64,000 bases of DNA from Nocardia fluminea (lineage in GTDB: Bacteria; Actinomycetota; Actinomycetes; Mycobacteriales; Mycobacteriaceae), in NCBI RefSeq assembly GCF_002846365.1, contig NZ_PJMW01000001.1:1240001-1304000 (forward strand), read 5' to 3'. A program made the position numbers and the translations under genes. This document shows positions 8,832 through 17,592 of this stretch, in pieces. The stretch's first letter is position 1; each line of letters starts with the position of its first letter. The notes below the pieces were generated by a model. That model was not told where the DNA came from. It ran no database searches and saw only the letters and a program-made list of their open reading frames with translations.

Positions 8832-9341
8832 ATGCGCGTGCACAGAACTACGGTCGACCTGGATGCCTACCCCGACCTGGTGATGATCCTGCTCGGCATG
8901 CGGGTGCGCACCCCACGCGGAATGCTGCGGCTGCTCGGTGTCGGCCCGAAGTTGTATCGCTCACATGCCGACCGGCCCGACGGATTGCTGCGGCACGAGG
9001 ACATCGTGTGGTCGATGTTTCCGCCACATTGGGGCGCCCGGCAGTACTGGCGGGATCTGGATTCGCTCGAGCGCTGGACGCGATCGGACCCACACCGGCA
9101 GTGGTGGGGCGAATTCCTGCGCGATTCCGGCGGCACCGGCTTCTGGCACGAGGCCTACTTCCGCCGCGGCGGCATCGACGCGGTCTACGACGACATGTCC
9201 GCGTCGACGGGGCTGGCGGCGTTCGCGCCCGTCGTCGCCGCCCGCGGCCCGATGTTCTCCACCAGGGGCCGGGTACACGGTACCCCGCCGGCCGTGCCGC
9301 CGGTTATTTCCGAATCGAATTATTACGACCGGAACGAGTGA
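8832..9341 (+). CDS. DUF4188 family protein (monooxygenase af470-like)
   Basis: This 169-residue soluble protein resembles the DUF4188 family of small alpha/beta-barrel monooxygenase-like proteins. Recognisable stretches are the N-terminal DLVMILLGMRVRTPRG, the FPPHWGARQYWRDLDSLERW region and the FWHEAYFRRGGIDAVYDDM region. Tryptophans, histidines and aromatic residues are abundant, as in that family. The ATG is preceded by GGAAGGGG at good spacing. It stands alone between the tRNA and a phosphatase gene, and no operon is evident. The biochemical role of the family is not established. The assignment rests on pattern recognition only. Confidence 0.75.
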   Translation: MRVHRTTVDLDAYPDLVMILLGMRVRTPRGMLRLLGVGPKLYRSHADRPDGLLRHEDIVWSMFPPHWGARQYWRDLDSLERWTRSDPHRQWWGEFLRDSGGTGFWHEAYFRRGGIDAVYDDMSASTGLAAFAPVVAARGPMFSTRGRVHGTPPAVPPVISESNYYDRNE

Positions 9342-9526
9342 TAACCGACACATATCAACGCGAGGTTTCCCTGCCCTATCTCGCGGGTATCACGGTCACA
9401 CACAACAGATTTGCGCATCGTGAATGATGTACGGCGTTCAACCGAAAGGTGAATAAGTAGTACCGCGCTTGTGATGGTTACAATTTCGGTCTACTCCGTG
9501 ACAATCGACCCGATTACGGTGTCGGT

Positions 9527-10150
9527 ATGCACGTGCTGTTCGTCTGCAACTCCAATGTCTGCCGGTCGGTGATCGCCGAACGGCTCACCCGGGCGTTCGC
9601 GGCGGAGCACGGCCTACCCGGCCTCACCGCGGAGAGCGCGGGCACCAGGGCCCTTGTCGGCTTTCCCCCCGATCCGATGGCCGCCGAGACCATCCAGGGC
9701 CTCGGCGGGGACACAACGGGCTTCAAGGCCCGAAAGCTCAAGGCCGAGATGGTCGATCGCGCCGATCTGGTGCTGACGATGACCGATTCCATCCGCGACC
9801 AGGTCGGTGAACTGGCCTTCGGTATCGCCCCGCGCACCTTCACCCTCGCCGAGGCCCATCGCATCGCCAAGGTCACCGGTGCGAAATCCATTGCCGCACT
9901 GCACCACGCGCGCAACAACCTGGCCTATGTGGGCCGCGAGAACATCGCCGACCCGATCGGCCTCTCGCCCGCGGCGTTCCTCGAGGTCGGCGACCGCATC
10001 GCCGAATTGCTGTTCCCCGTGCTGGGCGCGCTCGCCCCGCACGAGCAGACGAAACTCGCCGGCGAGGACGACCGCCCGGGTCTCGTGATCGCTCCCGGTG
10101 GACCCGGCGGCCCACTGTCGGCCTTTCTGGCCGCGCAGCGCGGACGCTGA
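9527..10150 (+). CDS. Low-molecular-weight phosphatase family protein
   Basis: The 207-residue protein carries the LMW protein-tyrosine-phosphatase P-loop at its N-terminus. The motif is C7-N-S-N-V-C12-R13-S14 (CX5R), and the general-acid Asp is probably D142 in the ENIADPIG loop. The family dephosphorylates tyrosine-phosphorylated proteins; related arsenate reductases share the fold. It is about 50 residues longer than classic LMW-PTPs, with a charged Gly/Pro-rich C-terminal tail. Such proteins in actinobacteria often act in envelope polysaccharide or signalling control, but nothing in the immediate neighbourhood proves that. A possible -10 (TACAAT) lies about 50 bp upstream of the start. 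Confidence 0.85.
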   Translation: MHVLFVCNSNVCRSVIAERLTRAFAAEHGLPGLTAESAGTRALVGFPPDPMAAETIQGLGGDTTGFKARKLKAEMVDRADLVLTMTDSIRDQVGELAFGIAPRTFTLAEAHRIAKVTGAKSIAALHHARNNLAYVGRENIADPIGLSPAAFLEVGDRIAELLFPVLGALAPHEQTKLAGEDDRPGLVIAPGGPGGPLSAFLAAQRGR

Positions 10151-10245
10151 GCCAGGGCTGTTCGCCACGGCGCGCAGGGATTAGACTTCGGCGCGGACGT
10201 GGATGGTTACCCCTTGCAGGTTCGACACACGACGGGACTACAGAC

Positions 10246-10668
10246 TTGCCGAAACGCATTTCGGATGTTTCGCTCCATGTGTACGTGACGCCGGAGATCC
10301 TCGACCGCATCGTCGCCAGTGTCCGGACGGTCCTCGACGACCACGTGCACGAGCGCGACGTCTACGCCTGGCGGTTCACCATGCCCGTCGACGTGAGCGA
10401 TCCACATCACCACGAACTCGAATCACAGTGGCGCGGTAGCTATCCCGGCCTCGAGCCGAGCGCGGAGAGTACCTACGAGATCGCGCTGAGCCTGGTGGGC
10501 GATCCGGCCGAGCTCACCGATGCCGACATCGCCGACCTCGAACGGGGACTCGCGCTGGCCGTGTACGGCGCGTCCCCACCGCAGCACACCCACGGTGTGC
10601 CCTTCACCTTGCGCGCCCACCAGCGCACCGACCTCGTCGCGCCGGAACTCGACCACGAACTGCGTTGA
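10246..10668 (+). CDS. Conserved-looking protein of unknown function
   Basis: I do not recognise this 140-residue protein. It starts at a TTG at 10246 and is soluble, acidic and His-rich (VDVSDPHHHELESQW, PQHTHGVPF). It has no signal peptide or membrane helix. Strong third-position G+C bias across the frame supports real coding. It lies 95 bp after the phosphatase gene on the same strand and ends 45 bp before the convergent tesB. The start is uncertain because no good ribosome binding site is seen. Confidence 0.65.
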   Translation: MPKRISDVSLHVYVTPEILDRIVASVRTVLDDHVHERDVYAWRFTMPVDVSDPHHHELESQWRGSYPGLEPSAESTYEIALSLVGDPAELTDADIADLERGLALAVYGASPPQHTHGVPFTLRAHQRTDLVAPELDHELR

Positions 10669-10713
10669 GCGCATCCGCCCCGGCGGGACCTCAGCGAGGC
10701 CACACCGCGGCGT

Positions 10714-11610
10714 TCAGCGGGCCGGGAAGTGCCGGATGACGCCTTCCTGCACGGTTGTGGCGATCAATTCGCCTGTGCGCGAATAGAACCGGCCCGTCGC
10801 CAGACCACGCGAACCGGCCGCGACCGGCGACTCGGTGGCGTAGAGCACCCAATCGTCGAACCGGAACGGGCGATGGAACCACATCGAGTGATTCACCGTC
10901 GCCGCGAGAATCCGGTCCAGCCCCCACGACAACCCGTGCGTGGTGATGATCGAATCGAGCACGGTGGTGTCGGAGGAGTAGCCCAGCGCGGCCACGTGCA
11001 GCAGCTGGTCATCCGGCAGCGCGCCGTCGGTGCGCATCCAGACCCGGTTGTGGTTGAGCTTCTCGCCTGTGCCCTTGAGGATCCACGACGGATCGTTGGT
11101 GTAGCGCATGTCGATCGGATGCGGCGCCTTGATGAACATCTCGAGCTTGTCCTCGAAGCCGACGAAGCTCTCCTCCACCCGGGGCAGGGTCTCGGGATCG
11201 GGCACGTCCGGGCCCTCGTGCGCGTGCTCGAGGCCCTTGCCCCAGTCCTGGAACGCGGCCAGCATGACGAACAGTTCCTGACCGTCCTGGCTGGCGGTCA
11301 CCGTCCGGTTGGCGAGCGCGCGGCCGTCGCGGTGGCGCTGCACGTGGTATTCGATCGGCTTCTTCACATCGCCGCCGCGCACGAAATGCGCGTTGATCGC
11401 GTGCAGCGGCCGATCCCCCGCCGTACGTCCGGCGGCGATGATCGCCTGCGACACCAGCTGCCCGCCGAACGTGCGGCTCCACACCTTCTCGGGGTGATCG
11501 CCCAGGAAGGTGTCCTCGCCGATCGACTCGAGGTCGAGCAGGCCGAGCAGCACCCGCAGATCGGGTGTGGGCTCGCCCTGGGTGGTCTCGATATCGATCG
11601 AACTACTCAC
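10714..11610 (-). CDS. tesB: Acyl-CoA thioesterase II (TesB type)
   Basis: The 298-residue protein is a double-hotdog acyl-CoA thioesterase that hydrolyses fatty acyl-CoA to free acid and CoA. N-terminal hotdog features are RTFGGQLVSQAIIAAGRT and the NAHFVRGGDVKKPIEYHV strand. The C-terminal half shows GYSSDTTVLDSIITTHGLSW with the Asp/Thr/Gln-type active-site region, and MWFHRPFRFDDW. The length is normal for TesB (about 285-300). It starts 3 bp before the pyruvate kinase stop side of its neighbour and follows the same gene order as tesB1-pykA in M. tuberculosis (Rv1618-Rv1617), though here it is transcribed downstream of pyk's strand partner direction. Physiological acyl chain length is unknown. 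Confidence 0.93.
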   Translation of the reverse strand: MSSSIDIETTQGEPTPDLRVLLGLLDLESIGEDTFLGDHPEKVWSRTFGGQLVSQAIIAAGRTAGDRPLHAINAHFVRGGDVKKPIEYHVQRHRDGRALANRTVTASQDGQELFVMLAAFQDWGKGLEHAHEGPDVPDPETLPRVEESFVGFEDKLEMFIKAPHPIDMRYTNDPSWILKGTGEKLNHNRVWMRTDGALPDDQLLHVAALGYSSDTTVLDSIITTHGLSWGLDRILAATVNHSMWFHRPFRFDDWVLYATESPVAAGSRGLATGRFYSRTGELIATTVQEGVIRHFPAR

Positions 11611-11612
11611 TA

Positions 11613-13028
11613 CTAGTGGTCCTCTTCGCCGATGCGGTGCACGTGGATCAGGTTGGTGGAACCGACGGTACCCGGAGGGGAACCCGCGACGATGACCACC
11701 AGGTCACCCTTGCGATAACGCTCCAGCGACAATAGCGCCTGATCCACCTGGTGGATCATCGCGTCGGTGGTGTCCACCATGGGCACGATGAACGTCTCGG
11801 TCCCCCAGGTCAGCGTCAGCTGGCTGCGCACCTCCGGCAGCGGGGTGAACGCCAGCAGCGGCAGCGGGGTGTGCAGGCGGGCCAGGCGGCGCACGGTGTC
11901 ACCGGACTGGGTGAACGCCACGAGCGCCTTGGCGTTGAGCCGCTCGCCGATGTCGCGGGCGGCATAGGAGATCACGCCGCGCTTGGTGCGCGGCACGTGG
12001 GTCAGCGGTGGCACCCGCGACGTCTCGGACTCGACCGCCGTCACGATGCGGGCCATGGTGCGCACCGCGTCGATCGGCCACGCGCCGACCGAGGTCTCTC
12101 CCGACAGCATCACCGCGTCGGCGCCGTCGAGCACCGCGTTGGCGACGTCGGAGGCTTCCGCGCGGGTCGGGCGGGAGTTCTCGATCATCGATTCGAGCAT
12201 CTGGGTGGCCACGATGACCGGCTTGGCGTTCTCGCGCGCCATCTGGATCGCGCGCTTCTGCACCAGCGGCACCTGCTCCAGGGGCAGCTCGACGCCGAGG
12301 TCACCGCGGGCCACCATCACCGCGTCGAAGGCCAGCACGATCGCCTCGAGGTTCTCGATCGCCTCGGGCTTCTCCAGCTTGGCGATCACCGGGACCCGGC
12401 GGCCGACGCGATCCATGATGTCGTGCACGAGTTCGATGTCGGACGGCGAACGCACGAACGACAGCGCGATGAAGTCGACGCCCAGCTCCAGGGCGAATTC
12501 GAGGTCGGCAACGTCTTTTTCGGACAGGGCGGGCACCGACACATTCATGCCGGGCAGCGACAAGCCCTTGTTGTTGCTCACCGGGCCGCCCTCGGTGACC
12601 CGGCAGACGACGTCGTTGCCGTCGACCGATTCCACGGTGAGGCCGACCTTGCCGTCGTCGACCAGCAGCCGGTCACCGGCCTTGGCGTCCTGCGCGAGTT
12701 CCTTGTAGGTGGTCGAAACGCGGTCGTGGGTGCCGTCGACCTCGTCGACGGTGATCCGCACCTGCTCACCGTTGGCCCACACGGTCTTGCCGTCGGTGAA
12801 GCGGCCGAGGCGGATCTTGGGGCCCTGCAGGTCGGCGAGAATGCCGACCGCGCGGCCGGTCTCGTCCGAGGCCGCGCGGACCATCTTGTAGTTGTCGGCG
12901 TGGTCGGCGTGGTCGCCGTGGCTGAAGTTCAGCCGGGCCACATCCATGCCGCTTTCGACGAGCTCACGAATACGATCCTGGGTAGCAGTGGCCGGTCCCA
13001 GGGTGCACACAATCTTCGTCCGTCGCAT
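11613..13028 (-). CDS. pyk: Pyruvate kinase
   Basis: Pyruvate kinase converts phosphoenolpyruvate and ADP to pyruvate and ATP in the last step of glycolysis. The 471-residue sequence has the N-terminal RTKIVCTLGPAT, the metal and substrate loop MVARGDLGVELP, the signature ETSVGAWP region after MLSGE, and a C-terminal allosteric domain. It has the normal length. A GTG directly before the chosen ATG (13028) could also serve. The tesB gene begins at 11610, immediately after its stop, so the two are probably co-transcribed in the order pyk-tesB. The partner order matches Rv1617-Rv1618. Confidence 0.96.
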   Translation of the reverse strand: MRRTKIVCTLGPATATQDRIRELVESGMDVARLNFSHGDHADHADNYKMVRAASDETGRAVGILADLQGPKIRLGRFTDGKTVWANGEQVRITVDEVDGTHDRVSTTYKELAQDAKAGDRLLVDDGKVGLTVESVDGNDVVCRVTEGGPVSNNKGLSLPGMNVSVPALSEKDVADLEFALELGVDFIALSFVRSPSDIELVHDIMDRVGRRVPVIAKLEKPEAIENLEAIVLAFDAVMVARGDLGVELPLEQVPLVQKRAIQMARENAKPVIVATQMLESMIENSRPTRAEASDVANAVLDGADAVMLSGETSVGAWPIDAVRTMARIVTAVESETSRVPPLTHVPRTKRGVISYAARDIGERLNAKALVAFTQSGDTVRRLARLHTPLPLLAFTPLPEVRSQLTLTWGTETFIVPMVDTTDAMIHQVDQALLSLERYRKGDLVVIVAGSPPGTVGSTNLIHVHRIGEEDH

Positions 13029-13177
13029 CACGCGCCCCAGCCTAGTGCTTGTCCGCCTCGCCGCGAATTCTGCCGGTCGGTGGGTTCAAGTCACCTGGAC
13101 GACCGGACCGGCGGATATCGGCAGGGTACGGGCCGAGCGTTCCCGGTGAGTTATCCAGGTGTTCACGAAATCAGTTG

Positions 13178-13849
13178 TCACCGCACAGCGACATGCTTGG
13201 AAAGTTCGGTTTCCAGACGGGTTTGCCCGAAGCCCAGGATCAGGCAGATGACCCAGTAGTAGATCGCCGCGACGCCGTAGAGGGCGAAGAAGTCGAAGGT
13301 GGGTGCGGCGGCCAGCTGAGCGGTGCGCAAGAGCTCGGTAACCAGGATGGTCGAGGCCAGGGAAGTGTCCTTGACCAGGGAGATCAGCGTGTTCGACAGT
13401 GGCGGGACCGCGATCCGGGCGGCCTGTGGGAACACGATGTACCACAGCGTCTGCACATAGGTCATGCCCAGCGATTCCGCGGCCTCCCACTGCCCGTGCG
13501 CCACGCTCAGGATCGACGAGCGCACCACCTCCGCGGCGTACCCACCGACATTGAGGCTGAACGCGATCACCGCGGCCGGGAACGGGTCGATGACGATCCC
13601 GAACTGCGGCAGCGCGTAGAACACGATGAACAGCTGCACCAGCAGCGGCGTGCCGCGGATGATCGAGATGTAGAAGCGAGCGGGCACCGACAGCACCCGC
13701 CGCGTCGACATCCGCGCCAGCGCGACACCGACCGCGATGGCCAGGCCGATGACGAAGCTGACGGCCGTGAGCGGCAACGTCATCGTCACCGTGGCCTTCA
13801 GCATCGGCACCAGGTTGTGCCGGATCAGCTCCCAGGTAGCCGGGTCCAT
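13178..13849 (-). CDS. Polar amino-acid ABC transporter permease (His/Glu/Gln/Cys type)
   Basis: The 223-residue permease belongs to the HisM/GlnP/TcyB family. It has several membrane helices and the EAA coupling loop AHGQWEAAESLGMTYVQTLWYIVFPQA, preceded by the FYISIIRGTPLLVQLF signature. It lies 3 bp downstream of the binding-protein gene on the same strand, so the two form an operon. No cognate ATPase gene follows; the next gene on this strand is pyk. Either a distant ATPase is shared or the ATPase gene is elsewhere. The substrate is not readable, but cystine, glutamine or basic amino acids are typical. Confidence 0.9.
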   Translation of the reverse strand: MDPATWELIRHNLVPMLKATVTMTLPLTAVSFVIGLAIAVGVALARMSTRRVLSVPARFYISIIRGTPLLVQLFIVFYALPQFGIVIDPFPAAVIAFSLNVGGYAAEVVRSSILSVAHGQWEAAESLGMTYVQTLWYIVFPQAARIAVPPLSNTLISLVKDTSLASTILVTELLRTAQLAAAPTFDFFALYGVAAIYYWVICLILGFGQTRLETELSKHVAVR

Positions 13850-13852
13850 CCG

Positions 13853-14611
13853 CTATTTGCTGACGTCGGTGCCGAAGTACTTCTCCGACAGACGAGCCAG
13901 GGTGCCGTCGGCGCGCAACTGTTCCAGCGCCTTGTCGATGTCGGCGATGAGCGCGGTGTCGTCCTTGCGGGCGGCGAACGCCTGCTTGCTGGTCTCGCCG
14001 GTCCGCGCCGCGATCTTGATGCCGGTGTCACCGGTCTTCTTGGTGTACTCACCCACCGCGAGGGTGTCGTTGACGGTGGCGTCGACCCGGCCGGCCTTGA
14101 GCAGCTGCACCGCCTGCACGAACCCTTCCACCGCTTCGACTTTCGCGCCGGCGCCGGCGGCGACCTTGCTCCAGTTGCTGGTGGCCGACTGCGCGGTGGT
14201 CTTGCCCGCCAGGCTCGCCAGCGACGTGATGGTGGTGTTGTCGGCCTTGGTGACGATCACGCCCTCGGAGGTCGTGTAAGGCTGCGACAACGCGTACTTG
14301 TCCGTGCGCTCGGGGTTCACGGTGACCTGGTTGGCGACCAGATCGAAGCGCTCGGACTCGAGACCGGCGAAGATCGAGTCCCATGGGGTCTGCACGAATT
14401 CCACCTGCTTGCCGAGCTTCTCGCCGACCGCGCGCGCGACCTCGACGTCGTAGCCGGTGAGCGTGCCGCCCTCCTGGTAGCTGAACGGCGCGTAGGTGCC
14501 CTCGGTGCCGATCTTCAGCACATTCGGGTCCGACGCGGACGAGCAGGCCGACAGGCCCGTCGCGGCGACGACAGCGAGTACGGCGGCGGCGATGAATTTG
14601 CGCACGGACAT
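13853..14611 (-). CDS. Amino-acid ABC transporter substrate-binding lipoprotein
   Basis: The 252-residue type-II periplasmic-binding-protein (SBP_bac_3 family) starts with a signal peptide and the lipobox AATGLSAC. Family motifs are LKIGTEGTYAPFSYQEGG, TGYDVEVARAVGEKLG and the FDLVANQVTVNPERTDKYALSQPYTTSEG region. Start is the ATG at 14609-14611 with AGAAAGGG upstream. It is the first gene of a two-gene operon with the permease. The aspartate/arginine pair of the ligand pocket is consistent with an alpha-amino-acid ligand; the identity is not known. Confidence 0.92.
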   Translation of the reverse strand: MSVRKFIAAAVLAVVAATGLSACSSASDPNVLKIGTEGTYAPFSYQEGGTLTGYDVEVARAVGEKLGKQVEFVQTPWDSIFAGLESERFDLVANQVTVNPERTDKYALSQPYTTSEGVIVTKADNTTITSLASLAGKTTAQSATSNWSKVAAGAGAKVEAVEGFVQAVQLLKAGRVDATVNDTLAVGEYTKKTGDTGIKIAARTGETSKQAFAARKDDTALIADIDKALEQLRADGTLARLSEKYFGTDVSK

Positions 14612-14725
14612 CCCTTTCTCCGCTGCGCGCAGGCGGCACGCGCAGGCCAAGCGACGCTACGGCGCCGCCACGGACCGACACAGAGTATCGCTCACCGTGA
14701 TCGGAATACCGGCGGACGAACACGA

Positions 14726-14757
14726 AACGGGTGCCCCGCCGTAGCAGAACACCCGTT
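14726..14757 (-). terminator. Hairpin after the TM2 gene
   Basis: AACGGGTG (14726-14733) and CACCCGTT (14750-14757) form an 8-bp inverted repeat 20 bp past the TM2 stop. The minus strand then reads TTCGTGTTCG, a weakly T-rich tail. It is probably a terminator between the TM2 gene and the amino-acid transporter operon. Confidence 0.45.
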
Positions 14758-14777
14758 CATCCCCGTGTGGGCGGTGA

Positions 14778-15305
14778 TCAGTCGCGCAGCGGACGACCCT
14801 GCGCGTCGGGCACCTTGCCGGTGAGCATCATGATGCCGTCGATCAGCGGCCAGATGGCGCCGAGACCACAGGTCAGCCAGGTCACCGCGATCTGGGCGAT
14901 GCCGAGACCGGTGTAGCCGAGGTAGAAGCGACCGACGCCGAAGCTGCCGAGGAAGATCTGCAGCAGACCGGCCATCAGCTTCTGCTTGTCCGAGAACGGC
15001 ACCCCGTACATGTCCCGGCCGTAGGGTGCTTCCGGGTCGTTCGGGTTGTAGCCCTGCGGCATCGCCCCGTACGGCGCGGCACCGTAACCCGGCTGCGGCT
15101 GCTGGGCGTACGGGTCGGCGGGCTGACCGTACTGCGGCTGCGGCGCACCGTACTGCGGCTGACCGTAGCCGGGCTGCGGCTGCTGGGCGTACGGATCGGA
15201 GGGCTGACCGTAGGCCGGCTGACCGTACTGCGGCTGCGAACCGGAGTCGGGCTGCTTGCTCAGATCAGGGCCGTACTGTGGATTGGGGTTGTAGGGGTCG
15301 GTCAC
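14778..15305 (-). CDS. TM2-domain membrane protein with Pro/Gln/Tyr/Gly-rich N-terminal tail
   Basis: The 175-residue protein has two parts. Residues 1-100 are a low-complexity tail of Pro, Gln, Tyr and Gly, with two copies of a DPYAQQPQPGYG block. Residues 103-165 are a TM2 domain with two membrane helices. The conserved GSFGVGRFYLGYTGLGIAQ and DGIMMLTGK segments flank the turn. TM2 proteins with such tails are common near lipoprotein and envelope genes in actinobacteria. Function is unknown, but the tail resembles a disordered, sticky interaction region. It lies between lgt and the amino-acid transporter; the M. tuberculosis genes at this position (Rv1615/Rv1616) are also small proteins of unknown role. 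Confidence 0.88.
   Translation of the reverse strand: MTDPYNPNPQYGPDLSKQPDSGSQPQYGQPAYGQPSDPYAQQPQPGYGQPQYGAPQPQYGQPADPYAQQPQPGYGAAPYGAMPQGYNPNDPEAPYGRDMYGVPFSDKQKLMAGLLQIFLGSFGVGRFYLGYTGLGIAQIAVTWLTCGLGAIWPLIDGIMMLTGKVPDAQGRPLRD
15082..15212 (-). repeat. Two in-frame copies of a ~50-bp coding repeat, 81 bp apart
   Basis: The segments at 15082-15131 and 15163-15212 are near-identical and encode the tail block DPYAQQPQPGYG plus the flanking YGQP. The spacing is 81 bp, or 27 codons. The few differences are mostly silent, so the repeat looks like a recent in-frame duplication within the TM2 tail. Confidence 0.7.
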
Positions 15306-15528
15306 TCATGTCCTCCATCATTCGTGCGGGTACCCGTCGTGGCCCCCGGCCAGTGGCGATCGGCCGAACGGCGGTGCGCCCGCGACGATCACGGGTCATT
15401 GTCGCCGGTCCAGCCCACCGTTGTCCTGTCGGGTGCCCCCCGACCGGCCCTCGCCGTACACAGGAATATCGCGGCGGGCGCCCGTAATGTTGCCGGACGC
15501 CCGCCGATTCCACGAAAACTGTCGCAGA

Positions 15529-16605
15529 TCAGGACTTCTTCGCGTCGGTGACCTTCTCCGCGTCATCGGCGCCCGCGGAATCGGACACATCGTCCGAATC
15601 GGCCGTATCCTGTTCCGCCGCAACAGCTTCCGGCTTCTTCGTGACGTCGACGGACTCGACCTCGGAGTCCGTCGCGGCCACGGCACCGCCGGCCGCACCG
15701 GCGGCCCGCAGCGCGGACAACTGCCACGGCCAGGGGCGCGGTTCGCTGCCGGGCTGCAACTGTGCCGGTGTCTCGCGGCCCTTGGTCGCCAAGGCGAAGT
15801 AGGCCATGGCACCGAGGAAGACGAGCGCGGAGGTGAAGGAGTTGATCCTGATACCCAGGATCTGGGTGGCTTCGTCGCTGCGCAGCAACTCGACGAAGAA
15901 CCGGCCGAAGCTGTAGCCCGCGACGTAGAGCGCGAACAGGCGCCCGTGGCCGATCTTGTAGCGCTTGTCGAGCAGCACAAGGCCGATGACGATCAGCACG
16001 TTCCAGACGAGCTCGTACAGGAACGTCGGCTGCACGACCTCGAGCACCCGCCCGGTCGACACCCCGTTCATCATGTCGCGCGCGCCGGTCTCCGGGTCGA
16101 ACCGCTCGTAGATCTCGAGGCCCCACGGGACCTCGGTGGCGCGCCCGTACAGCTCCTGGTTGAAGTAGTTGCCGAGCCGGCCGATGGCCTGGGCGAGCAG
16201 CACGGCGGGCGCAACGGCGTCGCCGAGCGCGGGCAGCGGGATCTTGTAGATCCGGCAGCCGATCCAGGCACCGATGGCGCCGAAGAACACCGCACCCCAG
16301 ATGCCGAGGCCACCCTGCCAGATGTACAGCGCCTCGACGGGATGCTTGCCCGCGCCGAAGTACTTCTGCCAGTCGGTGGCCACGTGATAGATCCGGCCGC
16401 CGACCAGACCGAACGGCACCGCGAACATCGCGACATCGAGCACGGCGCCCGGCTGGCCACCGCGCTCACGCCACCGGCGTTCGCCCCACCAGATGGCGAC
16501 GACGATGCCGAGGATGATGAACAGTGCGTATGCCCGCAGCGGGAAGGGTCCGAGTTGCCAGACCCCCTGGGGCGGACTCGGAATATAGGCCAGGACTGAG
16601 TTCAC
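15529..16605 (-). CDS. lgt: Phosphatidylglycerol-prolipoprotein diacylglyceryl transferase
   Basis: Lgt transfers diacylglycerol from phosphatidylglycerol to the lipobox Cys of prolipoproteins at the cytoplasmic membrane. The 358-residue sequence shows the GRLGNYFNQELYG signature with Arg, Asn and Glu, preceded by the IWQGGLGIWG segment, plus seven predicted membrane helices. A C-terminal tail rich in Asp, Ala and Val after residue 290 is not part of the enzyme core. The start is a GTG at 16603-16605, giving an N-terminus like that of mycobacterial Lgt (YIPSPP, GVW). GTG 16614 is an alternative. It is downstream of trpA and matches Rv1614. Confidence 0.94.
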   Translation of the reverse strand: MNSVLAYIPSPPQGVWQLGPFPLRAYALFIILGIVVAIWWGERRWRERGGQPGAVLDVAMFAVPFGLVGGRIYHVATDWQKYFGAGKHPVEALYIWQGGLGIWGAVFFGAIGAWIGCRIYKIPLPALGDAVAPAVLLAQAIGRLGNYFNQELYGRATEVPWGLEIYERFDPETGARDMMNGVSTGRVLEVVQPTFLYELVWNVLIVIGLVLLDKRYKIGHGRLFALYVAGYSFGRFFVELLRSDEATQILGIRINSFTSALVFLGAMAYFALATKGRETPAQLQPGSEPRPWPWQLSALRAAGAAGGAVAATDSEVESVDVTKKPEAVAAEQDTADSDDVSDSAGADDAEKVTDAKKS

Positions 16606-16748
16606 CGCCCCCACGTTAATGGAATGGCTTACGGGCGCGTTGCCGCGACCCGGACAGCACACGGCATCCGGCCCGCCGCCGCGTGAACACCCGCCGGAAC
16701 CCGGGGTATGGAACGGGACCGGCGGCAGCCGGACCGATGACGACCGAC

Positions 16749-16778
16749 GGGCCCGCCGCGCACCAGCGAGGCGGGCCC
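16749..16778 (-). terminator. Hairpin after trpA
   Basis: GGGCCCGCC at 16749-16757 and GGCGGGCCC at 16770-16778 make a perfect 9-bp stem with a 12-base loop, 13 bp past the trpA stop. The T-content after the stem is low, so it may only slow or protect the transcript before lgt. Confidence 0.55.
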
Positions 16779-16791
16779 ATCGTCGATGAGA

Positions 16792-17592
16792 CTACGACCG
16801 GACGGTCGCCGAACGGACACCCTCGGCAAGTTCCGCGGTCAGCGCGCGCACCGCGTCGAGACCCTCGTGCACCGCCGAGACCAGAGCCGAACCGACGATG
16901 ACACCGTCGGCGTAGGCGGCGATCTCGGCGGCCTGGGCCCCCGAGCGCACGCCGAGGCCGACGCCGATCGGGATGTCGGAGTGGGCGCGGATGCGCGAGC
17001 ACAGCGCAGGCGCGGCCGAGGAGACCGCGTCGCGGGCACCGGTGACGCCCATGGTCGAGGCCGCGTAGATGAAGCCGCGCGAGGCTTCCAGGGTCCTGAC
17101 CAGACGCTCTTCGGTCGACGACGGCGCGACCAGGAAGATGCGATCCAGGTTGTGCGTGGCCGAGGCGACGAACCAGTCGTCGGCCTCGTCCGGGATCAGG
17201 TTCGGCGTGATGATCCCGGCGCCACCGGCCGCGGCCAGATCACGGGCGAAGTTGTCGACGCCGTACTTGAGGACCGGGTTCCAGTAGCTCATCACCACGG
17301 CCTGACCACCGGCATCGGCGATCGCCTCGACGACGGAGAACACGTCACGCACGCGCACCCCGCTGCGCAGCGCCTGCTCGGCGGCGGCCTGGATGACCGG
17401 GCCGTCCATCACGGGATCGGAGTAGGCGACGCCGACCTCGACGATGTCGCAACCGGATTCGACGAGCGCGCGGCACGCGGCGATGGAACCGGCGAGATCG
17501 GGAAAACCGGCGGGCAGGTAGCCGATCAGGGCGGCCCGGCCTTCGCTCCGCGCGGCGGCGAAAGTGTTCGCGAGACGCGACTGCTGACTCAC
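16792..17592 (-). CDS. trpA: Tryptophan synthase alpha subunit
   Basis: TrpA cleaves indole-3-glycerol phosphate to indole and glyceraldehyde 3-phosphate, and the indole is channelled to TrpB. The 266-residue TIM barrel contains [18 protein letters not shown], carrying the catalytic Glu and Asp. The phosphate-binding end shows [11 protein letters not shown] and GVIVGSALV. Length and architecture are normal. Its start overlaps the trpB stop by 4 bp. It is the last gene of the trpCBA block, with a hairpin just after it. Confidence 0.96.
   Translation of the reverse strand: MSQQSRLANTFAAARSEGRAALIGYLPAGFPDLAGSIAACRALVESGCDIVEVGVAYSDPVMDGPVIQAAAEQALRSGVRVRDVFSVVEAIADAGGQAVVMSYWNPVLKYGVDNFARDLAAAGGAGIITPNLIPDEADDWFVASATHNLDRIFLVAPSSTEERLVRTLEASRGFIYAASTMGVTGARDAVSSAAPALCSRIRAHSDIPIGVGLGVRSGAQAAEIAAYADGVIVGSALVSAVHEGLDAVRALTAELAEGVRSATVRS

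Noticed and set aside
10246..10668. Assigning the 140-residue ORF to a known enzyme family
   Set aside because: His-rich stretches suggest metal binding, but no family motif could be identified.
13049..14824. A 591-residue plus-strand frame opposite the amino-acid transporter genes
   Set aside because: It has no motifs and the opposite strand holds two well-supported genes.
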